A model generated the notes under the pieces. The model was not told the origin of the DNA. It was given only the letters and a program-made list of their open reading frames with translations, and did not search any database. 64,000 nucleotides of DNA, from contig JACONQ010000001.1 of the NCBI GenBank assembly GCA_014281115.1, positions 2,480,001 to 2,544,000 of the forward strand, in the 5' to 3' direction. The DNA is from Laburnicola sp. R22_1 (taxonomy: Eukaryota; Ascomycota; Dothideomycetes; Pleosporales; Didymosphaeriaceae). Every line of letters begins with the position of its first letter. Position 1 is the first letter of the stretch. The translations under genes were made by a program, and so were the position numbers. Below are positions 58,462-64,000 of the stretch, piece after piece.

Positions 58462-59273
58462 TTGCTTGGTCGTTTCGTTCTTGTTGCGCCATGTTTGTGC
58501 CGACGTGGAGGGGTTGACGGCGGCCCAGGGAATTTTTGTACGTCTGTGCGCACTTTCTTTTGGGCGCGTAACGCGTACGCGTCACTCGTCCTGCAAGTTG
58601 GCTGCAACACGGATGTGATCATGTGACTTTGTGCCATATCTGCACAAGCCACTCCATTGAAGCGCAACTCTTCTTCAAGGTTTCTGAATCTTTACTTTGA
58701 ATTTTTTGACATGTTTTTCCTACATAGCATTGCATCGTCCGTCACTCTCGTCTCCCTTTTGCGCCTTTGCGCGTCTTCTGTATTTTCCTGGCTTGGAATT
58801 TCTTTCAAGTATCCACTCCCACCCTCTCGTAGTCTTCTTACTCTCACAAGCCACCCATCTCTTCGTGGCACTAGCACCATGTTCCTTGGTCCAACGACCT
58901 ACATGATCGCTGCCCCGGGAATGCGAAAGAGAATCTCGGTCGGTATGGTGACAAGGCTGTGGCCTAGGGTATAGTTGGACATGGTTGCCGTGGGTTCCAC
59001 GAAGCCCATAGCTATATCCAAGACATGGTTGCTGACATGATCATGAAGGACTGAAGCGTGGTGTACGAGCATTAGGGGTGTTGTTGTATACACGCTGGCG
59101 TCGAATGTGGCTGCGTGAGGAGGGCTCGACGGAGGTGTGTTCTGGCTACCGCACCAGCTTTACATAAAAAAGGCGTGTAGAATCCAACTGGACGCGGTCC
59201 AGTGGTTGTAATTGCGAGTGACCGTGGGCAGCAGCGGTCATGGAGTACGGCACGGAACCTCTCATATTCAAGG
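58462..59273. other. Spacer with no supported gene
   Basis: 812 bp. A 64-codon frame on the minus strand (58899-59093) and overlapping frames on the plus strand exist, but none has a recognisable domain. Pyrimidine-rich tracts near 58730-58860 could be promoter DNA. Confidence 0.5.
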
Positions 59274-59903
59274 TTATGACGACCGCGGCGACCTCGACGA
59301 CTTCGGAAAGTATGAGTCCTCGAGTGGGCTCACAGCCAGAGAGCTCACACCAAACGGCAATGAGTTCCTGCTGTCGAGCGGCGACAGTTCAGGAGCCGAG
59401 ACATGCAGCGTGGGTACTTCACTGCACCGTGACTCCCTCAGCTCATCAGCTTCACCACGCGCCTGGCTCGCAGCGCTCAGCCTATCGCCTGCATGCTCTG
59501 CACCCAACTCTTGAGCGACCGGCACATGAACCCTCGTGGGCAGTTCCGGAATCTGACCGGCGTCCTGACCGGCGTCTAGTTCGTATATGTGCTGGGCATC
59601 TGCTTCCACTGGTGACGACGGCGGTATCACCATCCACTTCTTCTCGGGAGGCAGCCGTGCATTTTTCTCCGTTGGCAAAGGGGGAAGTTCTGCGTCCGGA
59701 GCGAGTACTTGTTGTTGCTGTGCCTCGCGTTGCTTGCGGCGGCGGCGTATGGCAAAGAAGGCGAGAAGCGCGATGAGAATGAGAGACACAGAAGCTGCTA
59801 CGCCGACCGCGATCCCGCGCTTCATACCCGGCAGGGCTGCTGAAGGCTGCGGCTCTGATGATGTTGAGGATGCGGTGTCGCTGGGTTGTGGAAGCGGCGC
59901 CAT
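59274..59903 (-). CDS. Single-span membrane protein with disordered cytoplasmic tail
   Basis: One exon of 209 residues from ATG 59903. A short Ser/Thr/Pro-rich N-terminus (PSDTASSTSSEPQPSAAL) precedes one membrane span (GIAVGVAASVSLILIALLAF, about 30-49), then a strongly basic stop-transfer (IRRRRKQR), then a Pro/Glu/Ser-rich tail. This layout is common among fungal cell-surface and wall-sensor-like proteins, where an extracellular Ser/Thr-rich part comes first. Here that part is very short and no signal peptide precedes it, so a 5' exon may be missing. No family recognised. Confidence 0.6.
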   Translation of the reverse strand: MAPLPQPSDTASSTSSEPQPSAALPGMKRGIAVGVAASVSLILIALLAFFAIRRRRKQREAQQQQVLAPDAELPPLPTEKNARLPPEKKWMVIPPSSPVEADAQHIYELDAGQDAGQIPELPTRVHVPVAQELGAEHAGDRLSAASQARGEADELRESRCSEVPTLHVSAPELSPLDSRNSLPFGVSSLAVSPLEDSYFPKSSRSPRSS

Positions 59904-61017
59904 GGTCAAGTGACTCAAGTCTACTTCAAGGCTTCAAGCAGGCCTCCACCAAGTTAAGAATGCAAGAAAAGTAATGTCGAATCTCGAAATCCAGCAGCAC
60001 ACTCAATTTTTGGCGCCCGCGTCTATTTGTTGCTCCCAGTTTGCGAAACCATAAGCCTCGCCCCTGCGTGCGGCGCAGCCCCACATGCGACGTCCTGAGC
60101 CGCGAGGCGAACTTGCTGGCGCTTCGAGCCTCCACTTGATGCTCGGAGAGCAACGAGGGCGAATGAGATGCGCATCTCGGGCGGCACACGGTGCCATCGC
60201 TCGTGCAGCCTTGCAGGCAGCGTAGACGTCGTTCAGCTGGTCTGCCTTTGCGAGGCAACACGACGAGATCTGCGGTCGAGGCTGTTGGAAGGGCGCTCTG
60301 TGTGCCTACGCTAGGTCGATCAAGGCGCCGATATTATTCACATGGCCTTTTCGTCCTGTATGTATTTGAGGTTCAGTGAATCCTACGCAGTGTTGGAGAG
60401 AGCGTGGAGGTCAAGGAACAGCCTACCGTCGCTAGTGTAATGTCCCGAATACCCGAGCCAGCACCAGCCACCAGTTTGCGCATCGCTCATCGTTTCCCCT
60501 CCATCCTCAGCCTTTCTCGTACCCGTCGAATTTAGGTATATTCATCAATCCTGAGGCCATCAAGTCGTAAAGGACAGCCCAGTGGGACCCCGAACTTACA
60601 AAAGAAGCCGCGATCCGCGCCGGTTCATCCCGTGCACAAACACGTTCACCAGATGTCAAGAGGTGGGTACAGGAGGGTAGGTGAACGTCCTCATCTGATG
60701 GTTTCCATCTCCAATATCACGTCTAAGCAAACCGTCCAAGGATGCATCCATGGATTCTGCACACATACATCCATAGCACAAACAAAAGTCTCTTCAAGCA
60801 ACGTAATCCACTCATTCAAGATTGATTACCATCTATACAAAGTAATTTCCGTTCCATTTTCATATCAGGCCCCATCCCATCAAAGGACTAAAAGGAAGAC
60901 AAAAACAAGATGTAGATCTAATAATCCGCACCCTCCATTCACTTCCATCTCGGCGCCACGACAGCGCGCAAGAAATGTCCCTTCTCATATGGTACAAGCC
61001 TCCGCCAGTCGACATGT
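59904..61017. other. Spacer with no supported gene
   Basis: 1.1 kb between the membrane protein and the hydrophobin. Short overlapping frames only. If the membrane protein has an upstream exon it would be in 59904-60500. Confidence 0.5.
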
Positions 61018-61372
61018 TTATTCTTCGGCAGGGGGAGCAGTGGGGTTGACGTCGGAGCAGAGGAGAGCCTGGCCCAGGATGGGGAGGACGCAGCACTTGG
61101 CCTGCTGGCCGGCGGAAGCGCAGAGGTCGATGAACTCGTTGGTCGAGGTAGGTGTGTTGATGGCTGAGCAAGGTTAGCATGTGAAGAGGAAGAGTTGGTG
61201 TGCGTGGGTAAAGGAACGTACGAGTAGCGCAGTCGAGGTCAGAAAGGTTGAGCACGTCGGTAGCGCAGCATAGAGGAGAGCCGCCAGTGCAGACGGGCAG
61301 CTGGCGCTCCTCGAGAGTAGCGGGGGCCGCGATGGCAGCAGCAGCGAAGGCGATGACGGCGAAGAACTGCAT
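61018..61372 (-). CDS. Class II hydrophobin
   Basis: Exons 61222-61372 and 61018-61163 around a 58-bp intron (GTACGT...GCTCAG), 98 residues. A signal peptide (MQFFAVIAFAAAAIAAPA) is followed by a short propeptide-like stretch and eight cysteines in the hydrophobin order C, CC, C, C, CC, C: VCTGGSPLCC, LDC, DLC, AKCCVL, LLC. The spacing and compact length fit class II. Secreted hydrophobins assemble at air-water interfaces and coat aerial hyphae and spores. The C-terminal TAPPAEE is acidic. The gene stands alone, with about 1.1 kb and 1.8 kb of DNA on its two sides. Confidence 0.95.
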
Positions 61373-63131
61373 TTTGATGGTTGGTTGGTTGGGTGTTGGT
61401 GGTTGGTGGTTTGAAGAAGGTGAAGGTTGTTGGTAGAGGATGTAGAAGCTCTGAGTGTCGATGTTGTGATGATGTTCAATTCTTGCGACAACGACGCCCT
61501 CTTTATTCCCCGTCCAGCAGTTAAGTCCCAGGTTCTCCTTAGGGACATGTCCAGCAGTGCTTCCATGGCATCGTCATCGCGCGGTATACCTCTTGCCTCA
61601 GATCGGCGTCAATACCGTAGAATCTTGCATATATGGACTGCCTAAGCACTGAAGAGCATGCGGGTGCCGATCATCTCGGGGAATTAACGGTAAGGGGCAG
61701 TGGCATGCTAGCATAGCAACTGGTTGCTTTGTTTGCTGCCAATATCAAATGCGTTGGCAATTGCAAGTGCTCTCCGGCAAGTATCGACGACGAGTCGAAT
61801 CAATGTACCTTCCCATTGAGCCGTGGCAGTGTCCTAGAAGACGAATCACGCCGTTGGTGACGCTGGTTCAGTCTTGGGCTTCATCACGGCGGATCGAACG
61901 GCCAACGGGCGGCAGACTGCAGCATACAGCCCAATGTTTATCTCCGCCGCGACTGACGACGACGTGGGACGCAGAACTTGGCGGTTGGCATGGTCCCCCA
62001 TGCTCATGATGGCGAAAGAAGAACATGGCACGGCAAATCAGATCAGGTACCATAGAGGTTTCGGTTGGGGGAGGCTCTGGGGTCGCAAATTGTGGCTATG
62101 CGTGGACTCGATTTGCAGGAGCAATACATGGGGAGTACGTGTAGAACGGCTCGGTCAGATTCCCACAACGGACGGCCCCGTGAAGTGGCGAAAAGCCATC
62201 GTACCTATGCTGCATCAATTGCACGTGTTGGACCCTGGGATTGGTCGCGGATGCTAAGGGGAACAGTCAATGGCTGATTTTCACTGAAGTAGTTGCCAGC
62301 GAAATGTTTGTTATAGGACAGGGGTGAGTTGTAAGGCTGGCCAACCGCGGGACCAGTACCGGATTGTGCAGCGTCCCTGCGTCATGTGTCCTGCGTCCTG
62401 CAGACGTCTAGATGGCTCGCAATTGAGGCGGCATGGCGTTTCGCAAGTATCGAGATGGAAGAGGTGAAGGGAGAATGCGTGGTGTTGCAGTACAACTAGG
62501 GTTCGGGTTCGGTTGGGACGTTGGTGACGGGAACGCCGCGGCCCACATGGCGGCGCATGCCACAACCCCTTTGGCCTGATCGATGTCACCGATTCTCCGA
62601 TTCCACCGCTGCCCCATTTCTGCGCCTTGCGGCCTGCCCGCGGCCTAACCGCCGCCATTTGCATCATGGAACGCTGCATTTCTTGACTACCGACCAATCG
62701 AGCGCCGACGTCAATCTATCTGAAGTTTACTTTTCCGCAGACGGCGCGCTGGGCAAGAAGAAGCGACAACGGCCTTCTTCCACCCGAGCTTGGCTATCCT
62801 TCGGCATGAGTGGTGTGATATGGGGTGCATACGTCTGTTCCTGAAACAGTTGACAAATCTACCGCCACGCGGGAAGGGGATTCCATGGGGTCTATCAGGT
62901 TTTTGTGGAACAAGCCCATCACAGCCGACACTGACATCATTGTGCATTTCTAAGATTGCACGGGAGGAGCAAATCCAATCCGACACGAATTGGGATGAAG
63001 GAGGAAAGTCTTGTACACATTAGGTATCGGTGCCACGAGGCGCCAAAATTAGACATACAGAAATCGACGATCCCACCCATGCTATGCAACGCGAACCAAA
63101 ACAAGGCTTGAACGACAGAACTTTTGGATGC
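61373..63131. other. Spacer with the hydrophobin upstream region
   Basis: 1.8 kb. The hydrophobin promoter should be here; its minus strand has an AATAAAGAGGG tract at about 61497-61510 that could act as a TATA-like element. Open frames at 61874-62257 and 62311-62697 have no recognisable domain and overlap frames on the other strand. No gene supported. Confidence 0.5.
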
Positions 63132-64000
63132 TCACCAAGCTCTGTTGAGAACCTTCTTCCAAATGCTCCTAGGGCTTTCTTCCCATGTCTCAGCAGGCTC
63201 CTGGATGAATCTACCGGTGAGGACGTCCGCCTCGGCCGGCTTGATAAAGCTGCACCGCGTCACCACCTTGTGGCCCACATACAGGACGGCGAACAGGATC
63301 AAACTGATATAACCAATAAAGAACTCTTCAGTGTTCCAGGGAACGAAAGCGGTGAAGCCTTGTGTGAAGACGACGAGGACGCAGAATACAAGGCCGTACC
63401 AAGAGAGCCAGTCGCCGCCCCATGCCCTGTATGGGAGGTTGTCGCGATCGATGTTTTGCGCCTTGAGTGCCTTCGTAAATGCGAGGTAACAGATGAATAT
63501 ACAACACCAGGCAATTAAGCCCGCCACACTGCAGATAGTCAAGAGCCAGTTGAAGGCTTTGCTGCCAGCGGACGAGCAGTTCAAGTATCCTAAGGTACCC
63601 ACGATAGCAGTGACGGAGACTGCCACATACGGGACACCGCGCTTCGAGGCCCGTTGGAAGATGCGTGGCGCGCAGCCCTGCTCAGAGAGTCCAACCAGAA
63701 TCCGGCTACCAGAGTAGACCACCGAGCTAGCAGAGGAAAGAACGGCCGTTAAGAGCACCGTATTGATGATGTGGGGAAGCACCTGTACACCCGCAAGCTG
63801 GGCAGCAATCACTAGGGGCGAGGAGCCCGCGTTGGTATCTCCGATGGCAAGCGCTTCATTGTCATAAGGAACAATGATGCCGATGAAGAAGATGGTGGAG
63901 ACGAACATGAGGAAAATGCTCCAAAAGGTTCTCCGGATAGCTTTCGGCATGGTCACTCTCGGGTTCGTACTCTCTCCAGCGCCAATGGCTACCAACTCAG
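63132..64000 (-). CDS. Amino-acid permease (APC/YAT family), C-terminal part, cut by window edge
   Basis: The open frame runs from the right edge to the stop at 63132, about 289 codons, and continues beyond the window. It begins in VAIGAGESTNPRVTMPKAIRRTFW, the E-x-x-N-P-R loop typical of fungal YAT amino-acid transporters, and continues with several membrane spans (IFLMFVSTIFFIGIIVPYDN, VLPHIINTVLLTAVLSS, WLLTICSVAGLIAWCCIFICY, WYGLVFCVLVVFTQGF, FFIGYISLILFAVLYVGHKV). It contains SGSRILVGLSEQGCAPRIF, another family block. A plasma-membrane proton-driven amino-acid uptake carrier by family. Substrate not predictable. The cytoplasmic tail ends WKKVLNRAW. No intron is seen in this portion. Confidence 0.93.
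   Translation of the reverse strand, partial: ELVAIGAGESTNPRVTMPKAIRRTFWSIFLMFVSTIFFIGIIVPYDNEALAIGDTNAGSSPLVIAAQLAGVQVLPHIINTVLLTAVLSSASSVVYSGSRILVGLSEQGCAPRIFQRASKRGVPYVAVSVTAIVGTLGYLNCSSAGSKAFNWLLTICSVAGLIAWCCIFICYLAFTKALKAQNIDRDNLPYRAWGGDWLSWYGLVFCVLVVFTQGFTAFVPWNTEEFFIGYISLILFAVLYVGHKVVTRCSFIKPAEADVLTGRFIQEPAETWEESPRSIWKKVLNRAW

Overview
The window is nuclear DNA of a filamentous ascomycete (Pezizomycotina). I infer this from short 45-115 bp GT-AG introns with CTRAY branch sites, a class II hydrophobin, a Zn2Cys6 regulator, fungal P450s, and an AT-rich repeat block with RIP-like mutation. Dothideomycetes is my best guess, but nothing here proves the class.

Region 1 (1 to about 16,975) is a very AT-rich block with no host gene. 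It holds one Ty1/copia family many times over: a nearly complete element A (877-7406), an internally deleted element B (10866-14241), a solo LTR on the minus strand (9735-10574), a truncated LTR (14243-15081) and a minus-strand 3' fragment at the window edge (1-876). The rest is decayed repeat DNA, including a terminal-inverted-repeat DNA transposon relic (about 7560-8065) with a third arm near 16760-16960. At about 16,975 the composition changes abruptly to GC-balanced gene-rich DNA.

Region 2 (17.2-38.7 kb) is dense with housekeeping genes: SigF/NTF2-like membrane protein (-), CutC (+), ER DnaJ Scj1 with C-terminal HDEL (-), mitochondrial ribosomal protein S17 (+), Cdc7-type kinase (-), condensin subunit Cnd1 (+), phospholipid:diacylglycerol acyltransferase Lro1 (-), NatC catalytic subunit Naa30 (+), a broken cytochrome P450 (-) and UDP-glucose:glycoprotein glucosyltransferase (-). 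Scj1 and the glucosyltransferase both serve ER protein folding. Cdc7 and Cnd1 are divergent around a CTG-rich tandem repeat.

Region 3 (39.2-64 kb) is looser and more accessory: an intact P450 (-), a 1155-residue Zn2Cys6 transcription factor (+), a 4.5 kb gene-poor stretch with a repeat fragment shared with the AT block, a RapZ-C-like protein (+), an NDR-family AGC kinase interrupted by an amber codon (-), a RING/ankyrin-like protein (-), a single-span membrane protein (-), a class II hydrophobin (-) and an amino-acid permease cut by the right edge (-).

Exon joins were worked out by hand from splice signals, reading-frame continuity and family conservation; no search was run. The observations most worth following are the amber codon in the NDR kinase, the P450 pseudogene, the half-tRNA-type primer site, the reciprocal LTR subtypes of the copia elements, and the repeat shared between the AT block and the gene-rich part.
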